NCBI GenBank assembly: GCA_900547395.1
Contig: URGP01000011.1
Location: forward strand, 1 to 64,000
Direction: 5' to 3'
DNA: 64,000 nucleotides
From: an uncultured Opitutales bacterium
GTDB lineage: Bacteria; Verrucomicrobiota; Verrucomicrobiia; Opitutales; Intestinicryptomonadaceae
The notes under the pieces were generated by a model, which made no database searches, was not told the DNA's origin, and was given only the letters and a program-made list of their open reading frames with translations. Of this stretch, positions 44,299 through 53,565 are shown piece after piece (within the stretch, counting starts at the first letter, position 1; the number at the start of each line of letters is the position of its first letter). The position numbers and the translations under genes were made by a program.

Positions 44299-45627
44299 AT
44301 GAAGAACTTAACATCGATTATTTTATGTTTTGCATTTGTAATGAATGCAAATGCGATTAACTATGACAATCCTGTTGAATCCTCAGATAAAACCTATACA
44401 GATGCTTCCAATATCCATTTTAATAAAGGCTGGAACAGCTCTAATGACACCGTGGATACTCCGGCACTATATTTCCAATATGGAACATATTTAGTGGATT
44501 CTCTTACTTTTTCCCAGCCAACCACATTTTATAATTGGAGAAAATCCACTTCAGAAATATCAAATTCAACTCTATCGTTAAAAGAACGTTTATATGTTAG
44601 AGATACCAGCAGCCTTTTGTTAAAGGATTGCAATACAATGTTAAATTCCTCAAACATGAGCCAAATAGGAGATGCTTCTTCTATGGTTGTGGAAGGGGGA
44701 AGTTTTACGGTAAGTGCAAGCAATCCCGATAATCTTCAAGGTTTTAGCGTTGAAGCGGGGTCAAGCCTTACGTTTAAAAACACACAAGTAGATTTTACGG
44801 GTGGTAAATTGCAAACATCGACAGCATCTACTTTCTATAAAGATTATTCTGCCAAAATAACCGTAGATAATTCCACTTTGAAGACGGGATATATTGATTT
44901 GTACGGTTATGAATCAGCAGGGAAACTGCCCGAATTTAATGTTATAAACGGCTCAAATGTAACAGCTTCGTTTACCCATACTTATTATGGCATTGTTGAC
45001 TATGATTCCGAAAAAGGTGAATTTATTTACGCAGAAAAAAAGACTTATGTAAGGGGTGGAACTATAAACGTAAGCGGAGAGAATACCGTATTAAATATCG
45101 TTGGAGATTTAAAACAGCAGAATGATAACGGATCTCAAGTATATACAACGAAAATAAACTTAAACGAAGGTGCAAAGCTTGACGTTGACGGGGCACTTGA
45201 CACATCATCTGTAAATGTTAAAGACGCGTCTTTGATTGCAAAAGAAATTATTGTTGGTGAAGGCAGGACTTTTGATATAGCGGGTAATTCTTCCATTGAA
45301 AGTGAATTACTTACGGTTTTTGAAACTTCAAGCGTATCTATTGAAGATTCCGTAAATCTTACTTTGGATTCGTTAAATATAGTTCTTTCCGAACTCGCAG
45401 AGGGTACGGAATTTGACCTTTCGTCAATATTTGGCGACAACACAAGCGTTGTGCTTTCAGCTGTCAACAACAATATCATAATGAGCGATGCAGACGGAAA
45501 TATGTATGATGTGGTTCTTGACGGAAATAAAATTACAGCAGGCAACGTAATACCCGAACCTTCGACGTATGCGGCAATCTTAGGCGCGGTTGCTCTTGCG
45601 TTTGCGGCGTACAGAAGAAGGAAGTAA
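44299..45627 (+). CDS. PEP-CTERM-type exported protein, beta-helix-like
   Basis: A 442-residue secreted protein with a signal peptide (to about MNANA). The long Ser/Thr/Asn-rich body has repeated beta-strand units (for example DNSTLKTGYIDLYGYESAG and GENTVLNIVGDLKQ), resembling beta-solenoid surface proteins. The end is VIPEPSTYAAILGAVALAFA then AYRRRK, a PEP-CTERM-like sorting tail whose processing needs an exosortase; none is in this window. Base composition is visibly more AT-rich than its neighbours, with many A/T-ending codons. The substrate or ligand is unknown. An inverted repeat pair sits upstream and a small membrane protein gene downstream. Confidence 0.85.
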   Translation: MKNLTSIILCFAFVMNANAINYDNPVESSDKTYTDASNIHFNKGWNSSNDTVDTPALYFQYGTYLVDSLTFSQPTTFYNWRKSTSEISNSTLSLKERLYVRDTSSLLLKDCNTMLNSSNMSQIGDASSMVVEGGSFTVSASNPDNLQGFSVEAGSSLTFKNTQVDFTGGKLQTSTASTFYKDYSAKITVDNSTLKTGYIDLYGYESAGKLPEFNVINGSNVTASFTHTYYGIVDYDSEKGEFIYAEKKTYVRGGTINVSGENTVLNIVGDLKQQNDNGSQVYTTKINLNEGAKLDVDGALDTSSVNVKDASLIAKEIIVGEGRTFDIAGNSSIESELLTVFETSSVSIEDSVNLTLDSLNIVLSELAEGTEFDLSSIFGDNTSVVLSAVNNNIIMSDADGNMYDVVLDGNKITAGNVIPEPSTYAAILGAVALAFAAYRRRK

Positions 45628-45658
45628 TTTTTTTATAGGTATAAAATAGGATACGGGG

Positions 45659-45681
45659 CTTTCGGGCTTTATGCCCGAAGG
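45659..45681 (+). terminator. Stem-loop between the PEP-CTERM gene and small membrane protein
   Basis: CTTTCGGGC (45659-45667) pairs with GCCCGAAGG (45673-45681), with one G-T wobble and a five-base loop. Only a short mixed T tract follows, so it may be a weak terminator or attenuator rather than a full stop. Confidence 0.4.
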
Positions 45682-45697
45682 CTCTTTCTAAGGAAAG

Positions 45698-45955
45698 ATG
45701 AACTCATACTCGGAATACGGATTTTTGGATTTCTTTGTGGAAGTCGTGTTTTCGCAGGGATTTTTGGTCTCCACAAGCCTTGTTTTGATATTCGCGTTCT
45801 TGTGTTTTAGATTTTACAAGCTGAATTTTATGGCAATGGATACTTCCGAAAGCGAAAACAACGGCTCGTACAAAATGGGGCTTAACATTTCTCTTTTGAT
45901 GCTGATGTGCACTGCGGCAACACTCTACTTCTTGTACCTTTATTCCCTTTTGTGA
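45698..45955 (+). CDS. Small two-helix membrane protein, function unknown
   Basis: An 85-residue protein with predicted helices near residues 13-35 and 62-83 and a polar middle (NFMAMDTSESENNGSYKMG). Purine-rich AAGGAAAG directly before the ATG supports translation. It has no family I recognise. It lies 70 bases after the PEP-CTERM gene behind a stem-loop and before a strong terminator, so it may be co-expressed with it. Confidence 0.65.
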   Translation: MNSYSEYGFLDFFVEVVFSQGFLVSTSLVLIFAFLCFRFYKLNFMAMDTSESENNGSYKMGLNISLLMLMCTAATLYFLYLYSLL

Positions 45956-45980
45956 TTTCTTCTTATAGTCAATAAAACAA

Positions 45981-46008
45981 GGCGGGGACTGTTTTTGCAG
46001 TCCCCGCC
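45981..46008. terminator. Bidirectional intrinsic terminator
   Basis: An 11-base perfect stem (GGCGGGGACTG at 45981-45991, complement at 45998-46008) with a TTTTTG loop is flanked by A-rich sequence on the left and T-rich on the right. It separates the small membrane protein gene from the convergent GH43 gene. Confidence 0.8.
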
Positions 46009-46036
46009 TTTCCGTTTTTGGGATTTTGCTAATTTT

Positions 46037-47773
46037 TTACTTGGCTTCCTTGATGTCTGACAGTTTGCCAAATCCGGCCTGGTTGAATGCTTCAACCGTG
46101 AAGAAATACGGGGTACCGATATTTAAGAAGGAACCTTTTAACTTGTTTTCGCGCAGGGTGTATGCCGTATGCAGCTTGTCTTTTTCTATGCCGTAGCGCA
46201 AAACATAGCCTTCTGCATTTTCAACTTCGCCCCAGGAAATTTCAACGTTTCTCGGGTCTTTTGAGTCTCGCAAAACGGTAATGTTTTCCACCTTTGCGGG
46301 CTTTTTGATATTCGCGCTTCCGAAAATTCTGAAATCGGAAATCGAGAATTTTCCGCCGTCTAAGTTCGCCGAATTTTCGATTGCGACGTATCTTGCCTTA
46401 TGCGGATTTTTCAAGACTTTGAGCGAATGCGGGGAGTCCTTTTGGTTTTCGGATTCGTCCAAAATTTGAACCCAGTTTTTGCCGTCTTTTGAGGCGAGCA
46501 CTTTGTAGCGGTAAATCGGGACAGGGTCGCCGTCGTAAGTATTGAAGCCCTCGTCTGCGAAGTTTATGTGAAGCGCGCTGATTTTGCAAACCTGCCCCAA
46601 GTCGATTTCAAGCCTTTCGCCCTTGTTGCCCGTGTTTGCAGACCAGAACGTTTCGATTTTTTCGTCAACCGCGTTCTTTGCGGAGAAATCTCCAAATTCG
46701 GAAGTCGCCTTCGCTCCTTTTTTGTATGACAGGATGTTCCAGTTCTTGGACAGGCTTTTCTTTGAAAAATCAATTTTCTTTTGCGGAATTTCAAATGGGC
46801 GGTCGGTAAATTCCGTTAAGGAATACATCTTGCCGTTTTCGTCGAAGAATGTCGGGAAAAGCCCGAGGCGACGTTCAAAACCGTGGTGTATGCCAACAAG
46901 CATTGAAGCCACATGCCAGTAGTTGCCGAATTTGTCCTTGAATGTTCCGCCGTGCCCCGCTCCGCCGATAAATCCGCCGCGTTTTGCGGAGAAGGGGCTG
47001 TTTTTCTGATAAACGAATTTTCCGAGAGGGGAGTCGGAAACATATACGCCGTCGCCGTAGTTGCGCCATTGTGTGCCGGGAGCCGCGTATTGCAGGTAGT
47101 ACTTGCCGCCATGCTTTATCATGTTTGCACCCTCGTTCCAGCCTGACCTGTCGTCTTGGTTGTTGTCTCCGGATTTTTCCCAGCCGTTTGTCTTAAATTC
47201 GTGCCCGATAAGCTCGACGGGTTCGCCAATCATTTTGTAGTTGTTTTTTGGATCGACTTCAACTCCCATAATCGGGTCTTTCGGGTGGCAGCCGAAATAT
47301 ATGTAAACTCTGCCGTCGTCGTCTTTAAAGAGAGCGGGGTCGGTATCCCTACGGGGATAATCGACTTTTATTCTCTTCCACTCGCCGCTTTCGGGGTCGG
47401 AAGTCGTCCAAAAGCTATCGTGCCCCGATACAAAAAATACGATTTCTCCGTTTATTTCAGCCACGGTGGGGGCGTAGTTTTCGGTCGGGAAGTTCTTGGG
47501 GAACTTTATGTATTTAAAAGAAGCCAAGTCGTCGCTTGACCAGTATCCGCCCGATTTCGAAGCAAACAGATAGTATTTGCCCTTGTACAAGATAATTTCG
47601 GGGTCTGCGGCTTCCCTGCGCGGCGGTTCGTTTTTTATCTGCGAAAATCTGTAGTTTATGTCTATCGGATTTATCGCTACAGGGCCGCTTTTGGCGCATG
47701 CGCACAGCATTGAAAGCGGAAGTGCCATAAATGCGGCAATTCTGAAATAAAAATGTGTTCTGTTCTTTCCCAT
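46037..47773 (-). CDS. GH43 family glycosidase lipoprotein with F5/8C and fibronectin-type domains
   Basis: A 578-residue lipoprotein (lipobox LCAC, C26). A five-bladed GH43 propeller carries the three catalytic acids: D57 in AADPEI, D145 in DTDPALF and E214 in WNEGAN. An F5/8C (CBM32-like) domain follows at about 330-480, then a fibronectin type III-like domain to the end. GH43 members hydrolyse arabinose-, xylose- or galactose-containing glycans; the substrate cannot be told from the sequence. The start at 47773 is chosen because the upstream 13 codons precede the signal peptide. It is monocistronic. Confidence 0.88.
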   Translation of the reverse strand: MGKNRTHFYFRIAAFMALPLSMLCACAKSGPVAINPIDINYRFSQIKNEPPRREAADPEIILYKGKYYLFASKSGGYWSSDDLASFKYIKFPKNFPTENYAPTVAEINGEIVFFVSGHDSFWTTSDPESGEWKRIKVDYPRRDTDPALFKDDDGRVYIYFGCHPKDPIMGVEVDPKNNYKMIGEPVELIGHEFKTNGWEKSGDNNQDDRSGWNEGANMIKHGGKYYLQYAAPGTQWRNYGDGVYVSDSPLGKFVYQKNSPFSAKRGGFIGGAGHGGTFKDKFGNYWHVASMLVGIHHGFERRLGLFPTFFDENGKMYSLTEFTDRPFEIPQKKIDFSKKSLSKNWNILSYKKGAKATSEFGDFSAKNAVDEKIETFWSANTGNKGERLEIDLGQVCKISALHINFADEGFNTYDGDPVPIYRYKVLASKDGKNWVQILDESENQKDSPHSLKVLKNPHKARYVAIENSANLDGGKFSISDFRIFGSANIKKPAKVENITVLRDSKDPRNVEISWGEVENAEGYVLRYGIEKDKLHTAYTLRENKLKGSFLNIGTPYFFTVEAFNQAGFGKLSDIKEAK

Positions 47774-47926
47774 GATGCAATGGGAATAAAAAAAGTCTCC
47801 ACGTTCAAGCAAATATTGGGAAAAAGCCCGTATTTTTGTCTTTTTGCGCCTAAAACAAAAAAATTCGCCGAAAATCTAAAAAAAGAGTTTTAAAACTTAA
47901 AGATGTGTGCAAGATTGTTTCCCATT

Positions 47927-48409
47927 ATGGAAAAGGTCTTGAAACTTTTATTGGAAGGCGAAGCTTTGGACACGGAGCAAATCGGCAAAATATTGTCGAT
48001 GTCAAAGCCCGAAGTGGAAGCGGCAATTCAGAAAATGGTTGACGACAAAATTTTGCTCGGGTGGAGACCCGTGTTCAATCCCGACTTTGAAGGGAAGTCG
48101 GTTGTCAGGGCTGCCATCGAGCTTAAAATAAGCCCCGAGCGCGACGGCGGTTTCGACCGCCTTGCCGAGCGCGTCAGCAAATTCGAGCAGGTCGAGTCCT
48201 GCTATCTGATGAGCGGCGCGTACGACTTGCTTTTGTTTATAAAGGCCCGCTCCCTGCGCGAAGTCGCAAGCTTTGTTTACGAACGCCTTGCAAGCATTCA
48301 CGGCGTGACTTCGACTGCGACGCACTTCTTCTTGCGCACCTACAAGCAGCAGGGCTTTATGTTAACGACCGAAAACTCGAACGAAGACAGACCTTTGGTT
48401 TCGCCGTAG
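47927..48409 (+). CDS. Lrp/AsnC family transcriptional regulator
   Basis: A 160-residue regulator. An N-terminal winged helix (EKVLKLLLEGEALDTEQIGKIL to DDKILLGW) is followed by a RAM ligand-binding domain (VESCYLMSGAYDLLLFIKARSL and a C-terminal HFFLRTYKQQG). Family members sense amino acids and control their metabolism. An in-frame ATG at 47903 would add eight residues; the internal ATG is preferred as closer to the family start. The aminotransferase 83 bases downstream is a likely target or partner. Confidence 0.88.
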   Translation: MEKVLKLLLEGEALDTEQIGKILSMSKPEVEAAIQKMVDDKILLGWRPVFNPDFEGKSVVRAAIELKISPERDGGFDRLAERVSKFEQVESCYLMSGAYDLLLFIKARSLREVASFVYERLASIHGVTSTATHFFLRTYKQQGFMLTTENSNEDRPLVSP

Positions 48410-48492
48410 AATTTAAAGGCGGATTTCTTTGCGGCGCGCTTGCCGAGAGGCGGTGCGGCTGTATTTTTTTGAAATAGAACAGGAACATAAAA

Positions 48493-49668
48493 ATGGGCAG
48501 ATCTGCATCTGAATTTGTTGCAAAACATGTAAGGCAAATTCCAAAATCAGGAATACGCGACTTTTTTGCAATCGCTTCAACCATGAAGGACGCCGTGTCG
48601 CTTGGCATAGGCGAGCCTGATTTCGTAACCCCATGGCATATCCGCGAAGCGGCGATTTTCGCTCTCGAAAAGGGCAAGACCTCCTACACGGACAATTTGG
48701 GGATGAAGAGTTTGCGTGCCGAAATCGCAAAGTACGTCGAAGCGAATTTCAACGTCTCTTACAATCCCGACAACGAAATTTTGGTGAGCGTAGGGGCGTC
48801 CGAAGCTTTGGATGTCGCGCTCAGAGCCATAATCGAGCCGGGCGACAAAGTCATGTACCACGCTCCCTGTTTTGTTTCGTACTCGCCGAGCGTCGAGCTT
48901 TGCCACGGTGTTGCAATTCCCGTAAACACTTACGGCAAAAACCGTTTCGAGCTTGACATTGAGGACGTGAAGCGCGCCTGGCAGCCGGGGGTAAAGGCGT
49001 TCATTATGAATTTCCCCACGAACCCGACGGGCGGAACCGCAACCCGCGCCCAGCTTGAAGAGCTTGCAAAATTCGCAAAGGAAAAAGACTTTCTCGTCAT
49101 TTCCGACGAAATCTATGCGGAGCTTACCTATGAAGGGGAGCACGTTTCCATCGCTTCTCTTGACGGAATGAAAGACCGTACGATTTTCATACACGGATTT
49201 TCAAAGGCGTTTGCAATGACCGGTTTTAGAATGGGATACGCCTGCGGGCCCAAGGAAATCATAGACGCAATGATGAAGGCGCACCAGTACGCTATTATGT
49301 GCGCTTCAATAGTCTCGCAAGAAGCGGCGGTGGAAGCTCTTAAAAACGGCAGAAAAGACATGGAATTTATGCGCGAAAAGTACCGCCAGCGCAGGGACTT
49401 CATTGTCGGCAGGTTCAACGAATTCGGTATGGACTGCTTTATGCCGCGCGGCACTTTTTACGCGTTCCCGAACATCGAGCGTTTCAAAAAAACTTCAATG
49501 GAAACCGCCAAGCTGATTTTAAACGAAGCGAAAGTGGCGATGGTTCCCGGAAGCGCGTTCGGCTCTTCGGGCGAGGGATATTTGAGGGCGAGCTTTGCCA
49601 CGAGCTACGAAAATATCATAAAGGCAACCGATAGAATTGCAAAAATCCTGCCTAAACTTGAAGGGTGA
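48493..49668 (+). CDS. Class I/II pyridoxal-phosphate aminotransferase
   Basis: A 391-residue fold type I aminotransferase. The PLP lysine is K238 in HGFSKAFAMTGFRMG, with NFPTNPTGG, SDEIYAELTY (D205, Y208) and a C-terminal arginine (GYLRASFATS) that binds the substrate carboxylate. It resembles the aspartate/aromatic group (AspC/PatA-like). The exact amino acid is not determined. The Lrp-like gene upstream is likely co-transcribed, and der begins only four bases after its stop. Confidence 0.92.
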   Translation: MGRSASEFVAKHVRQIPKSGIRDFFAIASTMKDAVSLGIGEPDFVTPWHIREAAIFALEKGKTSYTDNLGMKSLRAEIAKYVEANFNVSYNPDNEILVSVGASEALDVALRAIIEPGDKVMYHAPCFVSYSPSVELCHGVAIPVNTYGKNRFELDIEDVKRAWQPGVKAFIMNFPTNPTGGTATRAQLEELAKFAKEKDFLVISDEIYAELTYEGEHVSIASLDGMKDRTIFIHGFSKAFAMTGFRMGYACGPKEIIDAMMKAHQYAIMCASIVSQEAAVEALKNGRKDMEFMREKYRQRRDFIVGRFNEFGMDCFMPRGTFYAFPNIERFKKTSMETAKLILNEAKVAMVPGSAFGSSGEGYLRASFATSYENIIKATDRIAKILPKLEG

Positions 49669-49672
49669 TTTG

Positions 49673-51241
49673 ATGTCAAACTGTAAAAGCATAGCCTTGG
49701 TCGGGCGTCCGAATGTGGGCAAGAGCCGCCTCTTTAACCGAATGCTGGGGCGCAGGGTAAGCATTGTCCACGACATGCCCGGCGTCACGCGCGACATTGT
49801 TGCCGAAAAACTGCCTTGCGGCGTTCTTTTGATGGATACGGGCGGCATCGGCGCAACCGCCGAAATGACGCAAAAAGTCATCGCCGACGCGACAAACGAG
49901 CAGGCGGATTTTGCAATTTCTGCCGCAGACTTGATAATATTGGTGGTCGATTCCCAGTCGGGGCTTATGCCTCTTGACGAGCAGATTGCCGACAAAATCA
50001 GAAAAAGCGGAACGAATGCAATCCTCGCCGTAAACAAATCTGACATCCCCGAACACGATTCCCGCATCTCTGATTTCTGCAAGCTCGGCTTTTCAAACGT
50101 CTGTCCGATTTCCGCCGAACACGGCAGGGGAATGGACGAACTTTGGCAGGCTGTCGAATTTTATTTGGGCGAGCTTAAAGACGAAGAGCCTTTGGAGGAA
50201 GCCGAAAAGCGCGTGAAAATTTGCGTTGCGGGACGCCCGAATGTCGGCAAAAGCTCCATCGGCAACCGCTTGCTCGGCTCAAAGCGTCTGATTGTAAGCG
50301 ATGTTGCAGGCACGACGAGAGACTGCGTGAAATGCGACATCGATTTTGAAAACGACAGGGGCGACGTCTTGAAATTCGAGTTTTTCGACACTGCGGGCGT
50401 GCGTGCACGCCGCAAGGTGAACACTTCGCTTGACTTCTTTTCGACAATGCGCACCAAAGAGGCGATTGCCAAGTGCGATGTCGTGATGCTTGTAATCGAC
50501 GCAATGGAAGGCGTTTCTGAATCCGATCAGAAGCTTGCGGGCGAAATTATGGAAACGGGGGCGGCGGTCATGCTTGTCGTCAACAAGTGGGATTACGCCG
50601 TAAACGCCTTCAAAAAAGACGGTGTAAGGGGCTACGACAGCATTTCAAAATTCCGCGAAAAGTTTGAGGAGGCTGTGCGCGAACGTCTGTTCTTTTTGAG
50701 CGGTTCTCACATTCATTTCGTTTCCGCAAAGGAGGACAAGGGAATGGAAGGGCTTTTAATAGGGGCGGCAAAGCTTTACAGGAAAATGGCAAAGCCGCTT
50801 CCTACATCGAAGGTAAACGTGCTTCTTAAAACTTTGATTTCGGACAATCCGCCAAAGTATGTCAACGGGCGCAGGTTCAAGGTTTATTACGCACTTCAAA
50901 CTTCAAGTCGCCCATTGACTTTGCGCTTATACTGTAACAATGCCGACATATTGACTGACGCGTACAAAAAATTTTTGGAAAACAGCATACGCGAAAACTT
51001 CAAGCTTGGCGGAATTTCTCTAAAACTCGACCTTGTTGGCAAAACGAAAATTGCCGCGGATGAGCGTTTGGCGCAGAAGAACGTTAAAATAGGCAAGGTT
51101 AAAGCCGAAAAGCCTAAGCGCGCCAAAAAGCCTGTTGACAAAAAGAAAACAGATCCGCGCAAAAAGCATTCCTTGAAAAAGCTCATCGCAAAGAAAGAGG
51201 CGATGCGCCAAAAAATTAAGGCTCTTCGCAAAAAGAAATAG
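49673..51241 (+). CDS. der: Ribosome-biogenesis GTPase Der (EngA)
   Basis: A 522-residue protein with two tandem GTPase domains, each starting with GRPNVGKS (residues 11-18 and about 188), and DTGG/DTAG G3 motifs. A KH-like C-terminal domain follows (KPLPTSKVNVLLKTLISDNPP). It assists 50S ribosome assembly. The last roughly 60 residues are a lysine-rich tail absent from shorter homologues and likely contact RNA. The ATG at 49673 is preferred; a longer frame from 49637 runs into the aminotransferase gene. fmt follows by seven bases. Confidence 0.95.
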   Translation: MSNCKSIALVGRPNVGKSRLFNRMLGRRVSIVHDMPGVTRDIVAEKLPCGVLLMDTGGIGATAEMTQKVIADATNEQADFAISAADLIILVVDSQSGLMPLDEQIADKIRKSGTNAILAVNKSDIPEHDSRISDFCKLGFSNVCPISAEHGRGMDELWQAVEFYLGELKDEEPLEEAEKRVKICVAGRPNVGKSSIGNRLLGSKRLIVSDVAGTTRDCVKCDIDFENDRGDVLKFEFFDTAGVRARRKVNTSLDFFSTMRTKEAIAKCDVVMLVIDAMEGVSESDQKLAGEIMETGAAVMLVVNKWDYAVNAFKKDGVRGYDSISKFREKFEEAVRERLFFLSGSHIHFVSAKEDKGMEGLLIGAAKLYRKMAKPLPTSKVNVLLKTLISDNPPKYVNGRRFKVYYALQTSSRPLTLRLYCNNADILTDAYKKFLENSIRENFKLGGISLKLDLVGKTKIAADERLAQKNVKIGKVKAEKPKRAKKPVDKKKTDPRKKHSLKKLIAKKEAMRQKIKALRKKK

Positions 51242-51248
51242 AGGCTTT

Positions 51249-52199
51249 ATGAAAATTGCGTTTATGGCAAGCGATGCGGTGGCAATACCCGCGATAGAGT
51301 CGGTTTGGAAAAATCCGAAAACCGAGCTTGTCGCAATCGTTTCAAACCCCGACAAACCTAAAGGTAGGGGCGGCAAGGTGTCTCCAAACGATGTCAGCGC
51401 ATGGGCTGTTTCGCACGGCGTTTTGCTTTTGCGCCCCGAAAAATCGCCCGATAAAGATGTCATTGAGGCTCTCAAAAATGCGGGGGTGGAATGCATTGTT
51501 GTAATGGCTTACGGCAGGATTTTAAAAGAGGAGTTTTTGAATTTCGCCCCTTTGGGATGTCTTAATTTGCACGGCTCGATTTTGCCCGAACTGCGCGGGG
51601 CTTCGCCAATAGAAACCGCCATTGCTCTCGGCAAAACTTCCACGGGGGTAAGCCTTATGCGCATTGTAAAAAAAATGGACGCGGGCGATGTTGCTGATGT
51701 TGTCGAAACTGAAATTTCCCCGCGCGAAACGGGGAAGTCGCTTCGCGAAAAAATCGGGATTGACGCGGCGCGGCTTTTGGAGCGCAATTTTGATAAAATC
51801 GCGGAAAAAACTTTGGCTTTTACTCCGCAAAATGAAGAAAATGCAACATATTCGCGCAAAATTTCAAAGTCGGATTTGTATTTGGATTTTTCAAAGAGCG
51901 CGCGCGAGCTCGACTTGCGCATACGCGCTTTCGGCTGCGGAATAGTCTCAATAAACGGGGAAGTTTTGAAAATCGGAGAGGCTTTCGCAAATAGCGGCGG
52001 CAAAAATATCAAATTCGGAATGGTTGCGAGCGTCTCGAAAGACCGCATTTTAATCTCTTGCGCGGAGGGTTTTTTGAATGTTCAAAAAATTCAGGCTCCG
52101 TGCGCGAAAATGCTTTCGGTAAGCCAATTTTTGAACGGATATAAGATTGATCATGGCGTTGTTTTTGATAAATTTGAAAACGAAAAACTTTTAAAATGA
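51249..52199 (+). CDS. fmt: Methionyl-tRNA formyltransferase
   Basis: A 316-residue enzyme that formylates initiator Met-tRNA using 10-formyl-tetrahydrofolate. The formyltransferase fold has NLHGSILPELRGASPIETAI (the usual HxSLLP(R/K)(W/Y)RG motif in variant form) and STGVSLMRIVKKMDAGDV. The C-terminal RNA-binding domain begins near YSRKISKSDLYLDFSKSA. It is co-directional with der (seven-base gap). def is not in the window. Confidence 0.95.
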   Translation: MKIAFMASDAVAIPAIESVWKNPKTELVAIVSNPDKPKGRGGKVSPNDVSAWAVSHGVLLLRPEKSPDKDVIEALKNAGVECIVVMAYGRILKEEFLNFAPLGCLNLHGSILPELRGASPIETAIALGKTSTGVSLMRIVKKMDAGDVADVVETEISPRETGKSLREKIGIDAARLLERNFDKIAEKTLAFTPQNEENATYSRKISKSDLYLDFSKSARELDLRIRAFGCGIVSINGEVLKIGEAFANSGGKNIKFGMVASVSKDRILISCAEGFLNVQKIQAPCAKMLSVSQFLNGYKIDHGVVFDKFENEKLLK

Positions 52200-52221
52200 A
52201 AAATTTAACGAAAGGTGTGTT

Positions 52222-52689
52222 ATGAAAATAATTTCAAAATCTTTGGCGGCGTTGTCTTTGGTTTTGCTTTGCGCCTGCTCCACAATAGGCGAATACATGA
52301 TGTCGGACGAAATTACGGGAGTTCAATGGAACCCCATGTATGTCGCGAATTTGGAAGGAGTTTCAGCCCCCCATAATAACGAAACAGACTTCGGACCCGT
52401 TTATATTTCTTTTTCAAAGGGAGACGGCGGGTTTGATGTCCGTGGAATGTCGGGCTGCAACATTTTTAACGGTGGTTTGGAGTTTAAGGGTCTAAACGAT
52501 GTGGAATTTACGAAAATGCTTTCAACAAGAAGAATGGGGAAGTATGCCGCTTATGAAAATAAATTTCTCGAAGCTCTTGCCCAAACAAACTATATGATGC
52601 TTGAAAACGGAATTCTTTATTTTTGCAAAAAATCAGATGACGGCACTTCTATGGTTGTTATGAAGTTTTGCAAGGGAAAGAAAATTTAA
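52222..52689 (+). CDS. META-domain (HslJ-like) lipoprotein
   Basis: A 155-residue lipoprotein (lipobox LCAC, C19). After a short linker it carries a META/HslJ-type domain, seen in SGCNIFNGGLEF, a TRRMGKYAAYENKFLEAL segment and a final hydrophobic strand. HslJ family proteins sit in the envelope and respond to heat or novobiocin stress in E. coli; the role here is not known. It follows fmt by 22 bases and may share the transcript. Confidence 0.8.
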   Translation: MKIISKSLAALSLVLLCACSTIGEYMMSDEITGVQWNPMYVANLEGVSAPHNNETDFGPVYISFSKGDGGFDVRGMSGCNIFNGGLEFKGLNDVEFTKMLSTRRMGKYAAYENKFLEALAQTNYMMLENGILYFCKKSDDGTSMVVMKFCKGKKI

Positions 52690-52712
52690 TAACTTTGCCT
52701 GTTAAGCGAAAT

Positions 52713-52737
52713 TTGCAGGGCGGTTTTAACCCTGCAA
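52713..52737 (+). terminator. Intrinsic terminator after the META lipoprotein
   Basis: An eight-base perfect stem (TTGCAGGG at 52713-52720 and complement at 52730-52737) is followed by a T-rich tract. It ends the der-fmt-lipoprotein unit. Confidence 0.65.
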
Positions 52738-52804
52738 TTTTTTTATTTTCCTAAAAAGTATCAGACTGTTTTATATAAAATATTTCTAAATTTTTAAGAC
52801 AAAA

Positions 52805-52830
52805 AAAGCGGAGTTTTTTTACTCCGCTTT
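52805..52830 (-). terminator. Intrinsic terminator after the FKBP gene
   Basis: A ten-base perfect stem (AAAGCGGAGT at 52805-52814, complement at 52821-52830) has a T6 loop. On the reverse strand an A6 loop and a T tract follow. Confidence 0.75.
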
Positions 52831-52849
52831 CCTGCTTTTTGTAAAAGCT

Positions 52850-53536
52850 TTATTTTACTTCGATTGTTTCCACTTCAAATACAAGCGGAGAGCCTGCCGG
52901 GATTATGCCCATTGAGCGGTTGCCGTAGCCGAGTTCGGCGGGAATGTAGAGCATAATTTTGCCGCCCTTGCCGACTTTTTGCAAGCCTTCGCGAAATCCG
53001 GGAACAACGTTTGCAAGCGGAAATTCAGCAGGACCGCCGTGCTTTGCGGACGCGTCAAATTCCCTTCCGTCGGGAAGAGTGCCGACATAGTTGACCTTTA
53101 CGGTCGATTCCGCTGTCGGCAATTCTCCTTCGCCCGCTTTCAAGATTTTGTAGCGCAAGCCGCTTTCGGTTTTAACGATGTCTTTTTCGGCGTCGATTTT
53201 CTTCCAAAATTCTTCGTATTTTGCCTTGTTCTTTTCAAGCTCCGCCTGAATCGCCTTTTCAGCCTGGGCTTGTAAAAATTCGTTCATTTTCGGCGCGATT
53301 TCCTGCGCGCTTTCGGGAATCAGCTCGCCTTTAATGCGCGCTTCAATGCCTTCTATGAAGACTTTTGTCTGTTCGGGCGTAAGCTGGAGCTGGTTTGCGC
53401 CGACGCGTTCGCAGGCAATCATTCCATAGAGTTTGAGGTATTCTTTTTCTTCGTTTGTCATTGCGTTTGTTAGTGGTGAGGCGAGAAATGCCAAGAGAGC
53501 CGCTCCCGCGATTTTCATGTATTTTGATGTTTTCAT
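52850..53536 (-). CDS. FKBP-type peptidyl-prolyl isomerase, periplasmic (FkpA/Mip type)
   Basis: A 228-residue exported foldase. The signal peptide ends at about TNA, and a helical dimerisation domain (residues 30-125) precedes the FKBP domain with VKVNYVGTLPDGREFDAS, FPLANVVPGFREGLQ and GSPLVFEVETIEV. It assists periplasmic protein folding. It is the last gene of the tolB-thrH-purM group, 29 bases after purM. Confidence 0.93.
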   Translation of the reverse strand: MKTSKYMKIAGAALLAFLASPLTNAMTNEEKEYLKLYGMIACERVGANQLQLTPEQTKVFIEGIEARIKGELIPESAQEIAPKMNEFLQAQAEKAIQAELEKNKAKYEEFWKKIDAEKDIVKTESGLRYKILKAGEGELPTAESTVKVNYVGTLPDGREFDASAKHGGPAEFPLANVVPGFREGLQKVGKGGKIMLYIPAELGYGNRSMGIIPAGSPLVFEVETIEVK

Positions 53537-53565
53537 AAATTTAATAACGGATTTTTGGGTTTTTA

